A DNA stretch of 64,000 nucleotides from SM23-32 sp964434535 (GTDB lineage: Bacteria; Planctomycetota; Brocadiia; SM23-32), in the NCBI GenBank assembly GCA_964434535.1, contig CAYSWA010000005.1, positions 80,596 to 144,595 on the forward strand, read 5' to 3'. Positions 32,111 through 41,520 of this stretch are shown piece by piece. The notes below the pieces were generated by a model, which saw only the letters and a program-made list of their open reading frames with translations, was not told the origin of the DNA and did not search any database. The first letter of the stretch is position 1. Each line of letters begins with the position of its first letter. Position numbers and translations under genes: made by a program.

Positions 32111-33130
32111 CTACGCCTGGCAGAGCCGGGCGACCAGGTTCTCGACCCAAACCGTCTCCTCCTGCGTCCGCAGCGAGGAGGTCTTCGCGTCGACGTCCGC
32201 CAGGGCGAGGATCCGGAGCTGGCGGGCCAGGCGCTCCTCGCAGAGCCCCGGCAGGACCCTCAGGGCGCGCCGTACGGCGAAGGTGGGCACGCCCGTGCTG
32301 CGCGCGATCTGCCCTTCGCTTGCGCCCTTCGCGCGCTCCCTCTTGATCTGCCAGAGCCGCCGGGTCTGGAAGGCGAGCACCGAGATGATCCCCTCCCGGC
32401 TCTCGCCCCCGAGCAGCAGCTCCTCGCAGAGCCGGAGCGCCTCGACGGCGTCGCGCCGCCCGACCGCGTCGGCCAGGTTGAAGGCCGAGCGCGAGCGGGC
32501 CTGGGCCACCAGCAGCCCCACGTCCCGCTCGGCGATGGTGGCTTCGTTGCCGGCATGGGCGGCGAGCTTCTCCAGCTCGCTGTGGAGGCCCAGAAGGTCC
32601 GGCCCGACCGCCTCGACCAGGGCGTCGACGGCGCGCGGCGTTAGCTTCTTGCCCAGCCGCCCCGCTTCCTCGCGGAGCCAGCGCTTCGCGTCGTTCCAGG
32701 ACGGGGCCTTGCAGTCCACCACCAGGCCCGCCTGCTCGACGGCTTTCAGCACGGCGCCCCGCCGGCCGGACCGCGAACCGCCCAGGCAGAGGATCAGCGT
32801 GCTGGTCGGGTTCGGATGGGCCAGGTAAGCGGTCAACTGCTCGGAGCAGGCGTCGGCGAAGGCGTCGCCCTTCTGCACAACCACCACGCGCCTCCCGGCC
32901 AGGCCCATGAAGGGGATGGTACGCAGCTCGTCGAAGACCTCGCTCGGGGCGGGCACGTCCTCATGGCGGCGCACCGTGCTGCCGGGCAGTTCCTCCGGCG
33001 CGCACGCCTTCACCAGCAACTGCAGGCAACGGGAACGCAGGGACTCGTCGCCGCCGGCCAATGCGCAGGCGGGGCATTCGGCGGCCCCCGCCAGTTCCCG
33101 CTCCAGCGCCAGCGCTTTCACTGTGGCCAT
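32111..33130 (-). CDS. holA: DNA polymerase III delta subunit
   Basis: 339 residues, the usual size of HolA, the clamp-loader subunit that opens the beta clamp. Seen: FDELRTIPFMGLAGRRVVVV near residue 70, a first-domain end KRWLREEAGRLGKKLTPRAV, NEATIAERDVGLLVA, and the C-terminal helical domain beginning SAFNLADAVGRRDAVEALRL. These are family hallmarks even though overall similarity is low. N-terminal CPAC is a local feature. No other clamp-loader gene is in the window. Confidence 0.88.
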   Translation of the reverse strand: MATVKALALERELAGAAECPACALAGGDESLRSRCLQLLVKACAPEELPGSTVRRHEDVPAPSEVFDELRTIPFMGLAGRRVVVVQKGDAFADACSEQLTAYLAHPNPTSTLILCLGGSRSGRRGAVLKAVEQAGLVVDCKAPSWNDAKRWLREEAGRLGKKLTPRAVDALVEAVGPDLLGLHSELEKLAAHAGNEATIAERDVGLLVAQARSRSAFNLADAVGRRDAVEALRLCEELLLGGESREGIISVLAFQTRRLWQIKRERAKGASEGQIARSTGVPTFAVRRALRVLPGLCEERLARQLRILALADVDAKTSSLRTQEETVWVENLVARLCQA

Positions 33131-33206
33131 GGGACGGGTGGTCGGGTTAGGGAGGTCCCCAAGCCGGGCGGGCCGGAGCCCGCCGCTCGTCGGCCCCGGC
33201 CGGCCC

Positions 33207-34523
33207 TCACGGGGCCGGGCGGGCCTCCTGCTGGAGGTGCTGCAAGCCTTCCAGGTCGCCGTAATGCGTGCTCGTCACACTCTCGGCGCCGGCCTCGCGG
33301 AGGGCCTCGGCCACGGCTTCATGGCCTTCTTCGGCGGCCAGGTCGGCCGGGGTGCTGCCGTAGGTCGTGGCGGCGTGGACGTCAGCCCCATGTTCTATCA
33401 ACACGCGGGCCACCTCGACATGCCCGAATCGTGCGGCCTCGTGCAGTGCGGTCAGGCGCGCGGGGGGGCAGGCGTGCACGTCGGCGCCGTGGGCCAGCAG
33501 CAGCCTGGCGGCCTCAACGCGGTCCCAGCGGGCCGCCACGTGCAGGGGGGTCATCATGTTCACGGTGCGGGCGTTGGGATCGGCCCCCTCTGTGAGCAGT
33601 CGCTGAAGGGTCTCCAGGTCTTCCTCGCAGACGGCGCCCAGCAGTGGCCCGCCGGGGGCATGCTCCCACATAGGCCGGGCGCCGTGCGAGCGGAGCAGAT
33701 CGACCATCTCGCGCTTCCCCTCAACGGCGGCCATGGCCAGCAGGCAGTAGCCGCCCGGCACGGGGAAGTCCGTCTCGGCGCCGTGCTCCAGCAGCATCTC
33801 GGCGCACTCGCGGTAGCCCCGGCGCACGGCGTGGTAGAGGGGCGGCAGGCCGTCTCCGCGGTCCAGGTTCGGGTCGGCGCCGTGCTCCAGTAACATGCGC
33901 ACAGCCTCGCGACGGTCACCCAGCACGGAGCCCAGCAGGGGCGTGCGGTTCCCCTCGCCCCGGGTGTTCGGATCGACGCCCATTTCGAGCAGCATCTCGA
34001 TGTCCGCGAGGGAGCCCATCTTGAGCAGTGGGAAGATCGTCTGAGCGGCCTCTTCGTCCGGCCTCAACCTCGCGCCGTGCTCTTGCAGCACGCCCATAAT
34101 GTCGCGGCGTCCCCCCCTCAGAGCGTCGACGACGGGCCTGGGGCTGCTTTCGGGGCCGCCTTCCGGATCGGCCCCATGCTCCAGCAACAGGCGCACCATG
34201 GCGACATCCGCGTACCTGGTGGCGAATGCCAGGGGAACCGCCCCGTCCGTGCGCGCCAGGTTCGGGTCCGCGCCGTGCTCCAGCAGGAAACGCACCATGC
34301 CTTTCCTGCCCTGAGTAACGGCCAGGAAGAGACCGCTGGAGTTGCCCGGGCCGACCGTGTCGACGTCGACGCCCTCATCCAGCATGGCCTGCACAGCGGC
34401 CACGTCTCCCTCGACGACGGCCCCGAGGAAGTCCTCGGTCACGTTCCGGCGTTCACACCCCGCAACGAAGAGCAGGGCGCCGGCGGACAGCAACACGGCG
34501 ATGCGTCGCGCGACGGCGGTCAT
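33207..34523 (-). CDS. Ankyrin-repeat lipoprotein
   Basis: 438 residues. A lipoprotein signal peptide ends at the lipobox LLFVAGC (Cys at about 23). The rest is about eleven to twelve ankyrin repeats of 33 residues, with consensus pieces such as GMVRFLLEHGADPNLARTDG, AVRMLLEHGADPNL and TALHEAARFGHVEVARVLIE. Ankyrin arrays bind proteins; as a lipoprotein this one should sit in the periplasm or on the surface. It ends with a short unrelated tail. No partner is suggested by neighbours (holA and dapL). Confidence 0.88.
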   Translation of the reverse strand: MTAVARRIAVLLSAGALLFVAGCERRNVTEDFLGAVVEGDVAAVQAMLDEGVDVDTVGPGNSSGLFLAVTQGRKGMVRFLLEHGADPNLARTDGAVPLAFATRYADVAMVRLLLEHGADPEGGPESSPRPVVDALRGGRRDIMGVLQEHGARLRPDEEAAQTIFPLLKMGSLADIEMLLEMGVDPNTRGEGNRTPLLGSVLGDRREAVRMLLEHGADPNLDRGDGLPPLYHAVRRGYRECAEMLLEHGAETDFPVPGGYCLLAMAAVEGKREMVDLLRSHGARPMWEHAPGGPLLGAVCEEDLETLQRLLTEGADPNARTVNMMTPLHVAARWDRVEAARLLLAHGADVHACPPARLTALHEAARFGHVEVARVLIEHGADVHAATTYGSTPADLAAEEGHEAVAEALREAGAESVTSTHYGDLEGLQHLQQEARPAP

Positions 34524-34714
34524 TGTGTCCTCGACACGCTGGGATCGATGCGCAGGACGCGGCAGCGTCCTCTATGCGATTCTAAGCCGTCCGCCGCCGT
34601 CGCGCAAGTTCGCTGTCCGCCGGCGCCGCTTGACGAGGCGCGCCGGCGCGGGTATCCTCGCCGCCCCGCGTGGGCTGGCCCGGTCCCCGCGCGGCCCCGT
34701 CAGGAGAACCGCCG

Positions 34715-35893
34715 ATGGACATCACGCCGCCCCAGCGCCTGCGCAGGCTGCCGCCCTACCTCTTCGCGGAGCTGCGGCGCAAGATGGCCGCCGCACGGGA
34801 GCGCGGCGTCCAGCTCATCAGCCTCGGCATCGGCGACCCCGACCGGCCCACGCCCGACGCGGTGATCGAGGAGCTCTGCCGCGCCGCCCGCGACGAGGCC
34901 GACCCCCACCGCCACCGCTACGGCTGCGACCAGCCGGCCGAGGAGTTCCCCGAGGCGGCCCGCGAGTTCTACCGCCGCCGCTTCGGCGTCTGCCTCGCCG
35001 AAGACCAGCTCCTCACCACCATGGGCAGCAAGGACGCGATCGCCAAGTTCGCCCTCGCCACGCTGAACCCGGGCGAGCTGGCCCTCGCGCCCTGCCCCGG
35101 CTACCCGACCTACAACATCGGCCACGTCTTCGCCGGGGCGCTCACGTTCCGCGCGCCCCTGCTGCGGGAGAACGGCTTCCTGCCCGATCTGGACGCCGTC
35201 CCCCGCGAGGTGCGCCGTCTGGCCAGGCTGCTCTGGCTGAACTACCCCAACAACCCCACCACGGCCGTGGCCGACGTGGAGTTCTTCCAGCGCGCCGTCC
35301 GCTTCGCGCGCCAGAACGACCTGATCGTCGCCCACGACGCCGCCTACACCGAGAACACCTACGACGGCTACGCCGCCCCGAGCATCCTCCAGGTCGAGGG
35401 CGCCGACGAGGTGGCCGTCGAGTTCTTCTCCCTGAGCAAGGCGTTCAACATGACCGGCTGGCGCGTCGGGTTCGTGGCGGGCAACGCCTCGGCCGTCACC
35501 GCCCTGCGCACGGTGAAGGAGAACATCGACAACGGCACGCCACGGCCGGTGCAGCTCGCCGCCGCCCGCGCGCTCTCGATGGCCGAGGAGCTGAGCCCGG
35601 CCGTCAACGCCGTCTACCGCCGCCGGCGCGACATGGTGGTGGACGCCCTGAACCGGGCCGGCTGGGCGCTCCAGCCGCCGAAGGGCACCATCTACGTCTG
35701 GGCGCCAGTGCCCGAGCGCTACGACGGGTCGAGCGCCGCCTTCGCCGAGGACCTGCTGGAGCGCAGCGGCGTGCTCGTCACGCCCGGGCTCGGCTACGGC
35801 GAGTGGGGCGAGGGCTACTTCCGCATCTCGCTGACCTACCCCGACGAAGTGCTCGGGGAAGCCGTCTCGCGCATCGCCGAGTTGCCGTTCTGA
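34715..35893 (+). CDS. dapL: LL-diaminopimelate aminotransferase-type PLP enzyme
   Basis: 392-residue fold-type I aminotransferase. The start RLPPYLFAELRRKMAAARER and SLGIGDPDRPTPDAVIEEL closely match the DapL group that converts tetrahydrodipicolinate to LL-DAP in one step. Also seen: GSKDAIAKFALATLNPGE, NYPNNPTTAV, and the PLP lysine K242 in FFSLSKAFNMTGWRVGF. DapL is common in Chlamydiae, Planctomycetes and other deep anaerobes. Other aspartate-family aminotransferases are the alternative. ATG 34715 has CAGGAG about 9 bases upstream. Confidence 0.8.
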   Translation: MDITPPQRLRRLPPYLFAELRRKMAAARERGVQLISLGIGDPDRPTPDAVIEELCRAARDEADPHRHRYGCDQPAEEFPEAAREFYRRRFGVCLAEDQLLTTMGSKDAIAKFALATLNPGELALAPCPGYPTYNIGHVFAGALTFRAPLLRENGFLPDLDAVPREVRRLARLLWLNYPNNPTTAVADVEFFQRAVRFARQNDLIVAHDAAYTENTYDGYAAPSILQVEGADEVAVEFFSLSKAFNMTGWRVGFVAGNASAVTALRTVKENIDNGTPRPVQLAAARALSMAEELSPAVNAVYRRRRDMVVDALNRAGWALQPPKGTIYVWAPVPERYDGSSAAFAEDLLERSGVLVTPGLGYGEWGEGYFRISLTYPDEVLGEAVSRIAELPF

Positions 35894-35947
35894 GCCGTCG
35901 CGCCGCCGCCCGTGCGCCCGCGCACGACGTCCACTACAATGGGCGCC

Positions 35948-36787
35948 ATGCTGGAGAACACCTTCTGCCACATGCCGGGCGTCGGGCCCCGGACCGAGCG
36001 GCGCCTCTGGGTCGCGGGCGTGCGTTGCTGGGCCGACGCCTCGCCGGAAGCCCTCGCCTGCCTCGACCCTTCCCGGGCAGACGTCGTGGCCCGCCACGCC
36101 GTCGAGTCCGCCGGCCGGCTGGCCCGCCAGGACGCCCGCTACTTCGCCGAGCGCCTTCCCGGCCGCGAGCACTGGCGCCTCTTCCCAGCGTTCCGCCACT
36201 CGGTCGCCTACCTGGACATCGAGACCACCGGCCTCGGCGGCCCGTGCGACTACATCACCACCATCGCCCTCTACGACGGCCACAGCCTGCGCCACTACGT
36301 CCACGGGGAGAACCTGGACGAGTTCCCCGACGACGTGCGCGACTACCGGCTGCTGGTCACCTACAACGGGAAGACCTTCGACGTGCCGTTCCTGCGCCGG
36401 CAGTTCGGGATCCGCCTGGACCAGGCCCACGTGGACCTGCGCTACGTGCTGCACGGCCTCGGCTACAAGGGCGGCCTGAAGGGCTGCGAGAGGCAGCTCG
36501 GGCTCGACCGGGGCGAGCTGGCCGGTGTGGACGGCTACTTCGCCGTGATCCTGTGGCGCGACTACCTGGTCGGCGGCAACGAGCGGGCGCTGGAGACCTT
36601 GCTCGCCTACAACGTGCAGGACACGGTGAACCTGGAGACGCTGATGGTGATGGCCTACAACATGAAGGCGGCGGCCCTGCCCCTGGGCGGCCTGCGCACG
36701 ATCCCGCTCCCGCCGCAGCCGCCCTCCCCCTTCCAGCCGGACCGTTCCACCATCCGGCGCCTCCGCGACTGCTACTTCGCCCCATGA
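35948..36787 (+). CDS. YprB-like RNase H-fold exonuclease
   Basis: 279 residues. A short N-terminal HhH-like part (MLENTFCHMPGVGPRTERRL) is followed by a DEDD nuclease domain: SVAYLDIETTGLGG (D, E), YRLLVTYNGKTFDVPFLRRQ (second acidic site) and TLLAYNVQDTVNLETL (last Asp). This is the YprB/RNase_H_2 family, predicted 3'-5' exonucleases. A start at 35939, two codons earlier in frame, is equally possible. The C-terminal tail is proline-rich. Follows dapL by 54 bases. Confidence 0.82.
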   Translation: MLENTFCHMPGVGPRTERRLWVAGVRCWADASPEALACLDPSRADVVARHAVESAGRLARQDARYFAERLPGREHWRLFPAFRHSVAYLDIETTGLGGPCDYITTIALYDGHSLRHYVHGENLDEFPDDVRDYRLLVTYNGKTFDVPFLRRQFGIRLDQAHVDLRYVLHGLGYKGGLKGCERQLGLDRGELAGVDGYFAVILWRDYLVGGNERALETLLAYNVQDTVNLETLMVMAYNMKAAALPLGGLRTIPLPPQPPSPFQPDRSTIRRLRDCYFAP

Positions 36788-36906
36788 CGGCTCCGTGAAG
36801 CAAACGCGACCGTTCCGTCAGCCCGTCGGAGCCGTGCGGGCCGCGCAGATGGCGCTGATGCCGGCCCAGGTGAAGCCGCGCCGATGGCGCGCGCGCCGTT
36901 GCAGAG

Positions 36907-36922
36907 AGGGCCGAAAGGCCCT
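36907..36922 (+). terminator. Tetraloop hairpin after the exonuclease gene
   Basis: Perfect 6-bp stem AGGGCC/GGCCCT closed by GAAA. Another 8-bp pair (ACGGCTCC at 36787-36794 with its complement at 36828-36835) precedes it. No T-tract, so termination is only inferred. Confidence 0.4.
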
Positions 36923-36935
36923 GACCCGACTGACC

Positions 36936-37057
36936 GAGTGGTCCCTGACACTTGGGATTATGGGCCGGGGTCCGGTGGCACGGGCTTCCAGCCCGTGAAT
37001 CATGGCCAGGATGGCCATGCCACACTAAGACGGCCACCGGTAGAATCAAAAGTCACA
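36936..37057 (+). repeat. MITE/REP-like element, copy A
   Basis: 122 bases, starting GAGTGGTCCCTGACACTTG. It has inner palindromes CACGGGCTTCCAGCCCGTG and ATGGCCAGGATGGCCAT, and ends with a loose inverse of the start (TCAAAAGTCAC). It is the same length as copy B at 55621-55742 and differs from it at 9 positions by eye. It stops 20 bases before the gamma-glutamyltransferase ATG. Confidence 0.8.
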
Positions 37058-37077
37058 GGCCACGAGGAGAACCGACC

Positions 37078-38859
37078 ATGCCCGACCTGAACAGTCGCCC
37101 CATGCTCATGGGCACGCGCGGCGCCGTCACCTCCGGCCACTACCTGGCCACCGAGGCCGGCTGGCGCATCGCCCGCGCCGGCGGCAACGCCGTCGACGTC
37201 GCCGCCGCCGTCTGCTTCTGCCTGACGCTGCTCGAGCCGCGCGACACCACGCCCGGCGGCGAGGCGCCGACTCTCATCTACGTGGCCGCCGAGAAGAAGG
37301 TCTACGCCCTCAGCGGCGTCGGCTGGGCGCCGGAGGCGCTCACCGTCGACTGGTGCCGCACGCACGGCCTCGACCTGATCCCCGGCGACGGCTACGTGCC
37401 GGCCTGCGTGCCGTCGGTCGTCGGCACGTGGGCGCTGGCGCTGGAACGGTTCGGCACGATGGGCTTCGCCGAGGTCACCGCCCCGGTCGTCGAGCTCGCC
37501 GAGCGCGGCTTCCCCGTCTACCCGGCGTTGCGCAAGGCGATCGCCGCCAACCGGGAGCGGTGGCGGGAACGCTACCCCTCCACCTGCGAGGTCTACCTGG
37601 CCGCCGGGCGCGTGCCGGAGGTAGGCGAGCTGCTGCGCAACCCGGACTTCGCCGACGCCTTCCGCCTGATGGCGCGGGCCGAGGAGCGCGCCGCCGGCGG
37701 ACGCGCGGCCGGCATCCGCGCGGCGCGGGACGCCTTCTACCGGGGCGAGATCGCCGAGCGCATCGTCTCGTTCATCCACGAGAACCCCGCGCCCGACGAC
37801 GCCGGCGGCTGCCACGCCGGCCTGCTGTCGCTGGAGGACATGGCCGGCTGGGAGCCGCGCCTCGAGGAACCCGTCACCCTCGAGCACGAGGGACTCACCG
37901 TCCACAAGTGCCCCACGTGGACGCAGGGGCCGGTCTTCCTCCAGCAGCTCGCGCTCGTGCGCGGCTTCGACCTGCGGGCCATGGGCGCCGGCTCGGCGCA
38001 GTATATGCACACGGTGATCGAGTGCGCCAAGCTCGCCTTCGCCGACCGCGAGGCATACTACGGCGACCCGCTCTTCGACGACGTGCCGTTCGACGTGCTG
38101 CTCGGCCAGGACTACAACGCCGCCCGCCGCGCGCTCGTGGGCGATGAGGCGAGCACGGAGATGCGCCCCGGCGACGTGGGTCGGGGCTTCCCCGAGTACG
38201 CGACGCGCGGCGTGCGCGAGGACAACCGCCTGGCCCTCGGCCTCGCCGGCGAGCCGGGCACGTGCGGCGCGAACCACGACCGCGACACCTCGCACCTGGA
38301 CGTGGTCGACTCGGCGGGCAACATGGTCGCCTCGACGCCGAGCGGCGGCTGGTTCTCCAGCTCGCCGGTCATCCCCGGCTGCGGCTTTCCGCTCGGCACG
38401 CGGGCGCAGATGTTCTACCTGAACCCCGAGCGGCCGAACGCGCTGGAGCCCCGCAAGCGCCCCCGCGCCACGCTCACCCCCACCGTCGTCACCCGCGGCG
38501 GCGAGCCCTTCATGGCCTTCGGCATGCGGGGCGGCGACATCCAGGACCAGCAGAGCCTGCACTTCTTCCTCAACCACGTCGAGTTCGGCATGGACGTGCA
38601 GTCGGCGCTCGACGCGCCGGACTTCCACGTGCTCGACTTCCCCAACTCCTTCTACCCGCGCGGGCGGGCGCCGGGCAAGGTATTCGTGCTCGGCGAGCTG
38701 GCGCCCGAAGTGGCGGACGATCTGGAGCGGCGCGGGCACCGCATCGAGCCGGTGACGGAGGGCAGCAACCTGATGGGCATCCGCGTCGACGCCGAGCAGG
38801 GCGTGCTGATGGCCGGGGTGCGCTCCAGCGGCGAGCACGCCTACGCCCTGGCCTGGTGA
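37078..38859 (+). CDS. Gamma-glutamyltransferase family protein (Ntn hydrolase)
   Basis: 593-residue member of the gamma-glutamyltranspeptidase family, which self-cleaves to expose an N-terminal Thr that attacks gamma-glutamyl bonds. Seen: VTSGHYLATEAGWRIARAGG and NAVDVAAAVCFCLTLLEP at the start, the cleavage site DTSHLDVVD with the catalytic Thr near 404, and GNMVASTPSGGWFSSSPVIP. There is no signal peptide, so unlike classic Ggt it looks cytoplasmic. Such forms include amide or oxamate-type hydrolases, so the true substrate is open. The ribosome binding site (GAGGAG) lies just outside MITE copy A. Confidence 0.85.
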   Translation: MPDLNSRPMLMGTRGAVTSGHYLATEAGWRIARAGGNAVDVAAAVCFCLTLLEPRDTTPGGEAPTLIYVAAEKKVYALSGVGWAPEALTVDWCRTHGLDLIPGDGYVPACVPSVVGTWALALERFGTMGFAEVTAPVVELAERGFPVYPALRKAIAANRERWRERYPSTCEVYLAAGRVPEVGELLRNPDFADAFRLMARAEERAAGGRAAGIRAARDAFYRGEIAERIVSFIHENPAPDDAGGCHAGLLSLEDMAGWEPRLEEPVTLEHEGLTVHKCPTWTQGPVFLQQLALVRGFDLRAMGAGSAQYMHTVIECAKLAFADREAYYGDPLFDDVPFDVLLGQDYNAARRALVGDEASTEMRPGDVGRGFPEYATRGVREDNRLALGLAGEPGTCGANHDRDTSHLDVVDSAGNMVASTPSGGWFSSSPVIPGCGFPLGTRAQMFYLNPERPNALEPRKRPRATLTPTVVTRGGEPFMAFGMRGGDIQDQQSLHFFLNHVEFGMDVQSALDAPDFHVLDFPNSFYPRGRAPGKVFVLGELAPEVADDLERRGHRIEPVTEGSNLMGIRVDAEQGVLMAGVRSSGEHAYALAW

Positions 38860-38942
38860 GCCCCGCCGCCGGCCGGCGGCTTGACTGCGGGGCGGCCCGG
38901 CCGTAGATTCACCGCAGATCCCGACGGGAAGGAGATGGCCCC

Positions 38943-40268
38943 ATGTCCGCACAGATGATGATCGTCTCGGTCGCCGCGCTCCTCTGGCTGGCCGGCCTCG
39001 CGCTGGCCGGCGAGATTCGCGTCGACGGCTCGGCCACGCACCAGACCATCGACGGCTTCGGCGCGTTCGGCGGGCGGGACGTGAACTGGCACGACCCGGA
39101 GCGCTGGTTCACCGACGAGTTCCTCGACCTCGTCATCGACGACCTGGGCCTGACCATTCACCGCAACGAGTACTATCCGGAGGGCGACGATCAGGACACG
39201 CAGTTCAGGGCGCAGGTGCCGCTGCTGAAGGCCCTGAAAGCGAAGGCCGAGCAGAGCGGCGAGCTGCTGAAGTTCTTCGTCGCCTTCTGGACGCCCCCGG
39301 CGCGGCTGAAAGAGAACGCGAGCCACAAGGACGGCGGCCACGTGCTGCCCGAGCACTACGACGAAGTCGGCCGGTTCGCCGTCCAATGCCTCCAGGACTA
39401 CGCCTCCATCGGCATCGACGTCTACGCCCTGAGCCTCCAGAACGAGCCGGGCTTCGCGACCTTCTACAACTCCTGCGTCTACACGCCCGCGCAGTACCGG
39501 GACATGCTCAAGGTCGCCGGCCCGATCATCAAGGAGCGCTTCCCCGACGTCAGGCTCCTCGGCGCCGAGCACATGCTCTACTCCTACGAGGAGCCCGCCG
39601 AGTCCTACGAAGGCGTCATCATCGCCGACCCCGAGCCCGAGCACTGGATCGACATCTGGGCCTGCCACGGCTACAACAAGGACGGGCAGACGCCCGACCC
39701 CGAGTCGACCGAGGCCCGGCTCTGGGGGGCAGCCCGCGAGCTGACCCGGCCGACCGGCAAGCCCTTCTGGATGACCGAGACCGGCGGCTACGAGGACACC
39801 TGGCCCGACGCGGAGGAGATGGCCACGGCCATCTACGCCGCGCTCAGGTACGGGGACTGCTCGGCGTGGGTCTGGTGGCAGCTCAGCGAAGCCGGCGGCG
39901 GCATGCACTCCCTCATGACGCTCGGCGAGCCGACCAGGCGTTATTACGTCGCCAGGCAGTTCTATCGCTACATCCGACCCGGCGCCGTGCGCGTCGACTG
40001 CGAGACGGGCGACGAGGAGCTCTTCGCCGTCGCCTTCGTCCATCCCGGCCAGCGCACGCTCACCATCGTGCTCATCAACACGGCGGACGGGGCGAAGTCG
40101 CTGCCGCTGAAGGTCAGCGGCCCGATCGCGCCGGAGGGGCTCGCCGTCTGCCGCACATCGGCCCAGGAGGACGGCGTCGAGGCCGGCACGGTGGCCTCAG
40201 GGGGCACGGTCGAGCTCCCCCCGCACAGCGTCACCACGCTGCACGGCACGGCCGGCCCGGCCCAGTAG
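38943..40268 (+). CDS. Secreted GH30 family glycoside hydrolase
   Basis: 441 residues. The signal peptide is VAALLWLAGLALAG (about 10-23). The (beta/alpha)8 domain has the acid/base Glu in ALSLQNEPGF (E168) and the nucleophile in FWMTETGGYED (E279), both in GH30 context, and DGFGAFGGRDVNW near the start as in GH30. A C-terminal beta domain (AVAFVHPGQRTLTIVLIN) follows. GH30 covers xylanases, glucosylceramidases and fucosidases; the subfamily is not resolved here. Starts 83 bases after the gamma-glutamyltransferase. Confidence 0.87.
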   Translation: MSAQMMIVSVAALLWLAGLALAGEIRVDGSATHQTIDGFGAFGGRDVNWHDPERWFTDEFLDLVIDDLGLTIHRNEYYPEGDDQDTQFRAQVPLLKALKAKAEQSGELLKFFVAFWTPPARLKENASHKDGGHVLPEHYDEVGRFAVQCLQDYASIGIDVYALSLQNEPGFATFYNSCVYTPAQYRDMLKVAGPIIKERFPDVRLLGAEHMLYSYEEPAESYEGVIIADPEPEHWIDIWACHGYNKDGQTPDPESTEARLWGAARELTRPTGKPFWMTETGGYEDTWPDAEEMATAIYAALRYGDCSAWVWWQLSEAGGGMHSLMTLGEPTRRYYVARQFYRYIRPGAVRVDCETGDEELFAVAFVHPGQRTLTIVLINTADGAKSLPLKVSGPIAPEGLAVCRTSAQEDGVEAGTVASGGTVELPPHSVTTLHGTAGPAQ

Positions 40269-40298
40269 CCGGCGCGGCGGCGGATGCGAGGTCAGCCC

Positions 40299-41513
40299 AT
40301 GGGTGAGCGCGACGACTACCGCGAGCTGATCAAGGCGGCCGTGCGCAGCGAGGGCACGTTCCGCAAGCTCACCTTCAGCCAGCCGCGCCCGCGCGGCGGC
40401 AACGCGCCGCGCTACAAGAAGGTCACCGTCCGCCCGGTCGAGATCAAGGGCCGCCGCATGCTCCAGTTCGAGCATTTCGGCGAGAGGAAGGCGATCGCCA
40501 AGAACTACGCGGGCGAGGAGGCCGAGCGCCGGCTCAACTCCCTGCTACGCATGCCGTTCGGGCAGATCCACTGCCAGTCCAGCGACGCCGAGCTCCACGT
40601 GCGCGTCACCAAGAAGGGCCGGCCGCTGGTGAGCCGGGGCAAGCCATCGCTGCCCGGCGCGCCGCCGGACCTGTCCCACGACCGCGCCAAGGAGCGCCCG
40701 ATCGCGGCGGGCGAGCCGGACGAGTTTCTCAAGGCCCTCGGCGTCATGAGCGAGGAGGGCGAGGTCCGCGCCGCCGCCCAGGGCAAGTTCCGCCAGATCA
40801 ACGAGTTCCTCCGCGTCATCGACCCGGTCGTGGTCGGACAGGACTGGGTCGAGCCGCCGCTGCGCATCGTCGACTGCGGCTGCGGGAAGGCATACCTCAG
40901 CTTCGCCGCCTACCACTACCTGAACCGCGTGCAAGGCATCGAGACGGAGCTGACGGGCGTCGACACGAACGCCGAGCTGGTCCAGCAGGTGCGGGAGCTG
41001 GCCGGTTCGCTCGGGTGGACGGAGCTGGAGTTTCGCGTCTCGGCCATCCGCGACTACCGCCCCGAGCGGCCGCCCGACGTGGTGCTGAGCCTGCACGCCT
41101 GCGACACGGCGACCGACGAGGCGATCGCGCGGGGCGTGGCCTGGGGCGCGCGGGTGATCCTGGCGGCGCCCTGCTGCCAGCACGAGCTGCACCACCGGCT
41201 CAAGGCCCCGCTCTTGCGCCCCGTCACGCGGCACGGCATCCTGCGCGAGCGGCTGGCGGACATCCTGACCGACGCCTTCCGCGCGCTCGCCCTGCGCATC
41301 ATGGGCTACCGCGCCGATGTGATCGAGTTCGTCGACCCCGAGGCGACGGCCAAGAACCTGATGATCCGCGCCGAGGCCGGGCTGCGCACGGGCGACCGGG
41401 CGTTCGTGCGCGAGTATCGCGACCTGAAGGCGTTCTGGAAGGTCACCCCGGCCATCGAGGGCCTGCTCGGCGAGCGGTTCCGCGAGATCGTCGGCCCGAT
41501 CAGCGAGGAGTGA
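40299..41513 (+). CDS. Methyltransf_32-like SAM methyltransferase
   Basis: 404 residues. The N-terminal part (1-170) is basic and of unknown fold, possibly RNA-binding. The C-terminal half is a Rossmann methyltransferase: LRIVDCGCGKAYLSFAAYHY, VLSLHACDTATDEAI, and an APCCQHELHHRL motif typical of the Methyltransf_32/METTL25-like family. Substrate unknown; relatives are suspected RNA or small-molecule methylases. ATG 40299 has GCGAGG about 8 bases upstream, preferred over an ATG 15 bases earlier. Confidence 0.78.
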   Translation: MGERDDYRELIKAAVRSEGTFRKLTFSQPRPRGGNAPRYKKVTVRPVEIKGRRMLQFEHFGERKAIAKNYAGEEAERRLNSLLRMPFGQIHCQSSDAELHVRVTKKGRPLVSRGKPSLPGAPPDLSHDRAKERPIAAGEPDEFLKALGVMSEEGEVRAAAQGKFRQINEFLRVIDPVVVGQDWVEPPLRIVDCGCGKAYLSFAAYHYLNRVQGIETELTGVDTNAELVQQVRELAGSLGWTELEFRVSAIRDYRPERPPDVVLSLHACDTATDEAIARGVAWGARVILAAPCCQHELHHRLKAPLLRPVTRHGILRERLADILTDAFRALALRIMGYRADVIEFVDPEATAKNLMIRAEAGLRTGDRAFVREYRDLKAFWKVTPAIEGLLGERFREIVGPISEE

Positions 41514-41520
41514 CCGGCCC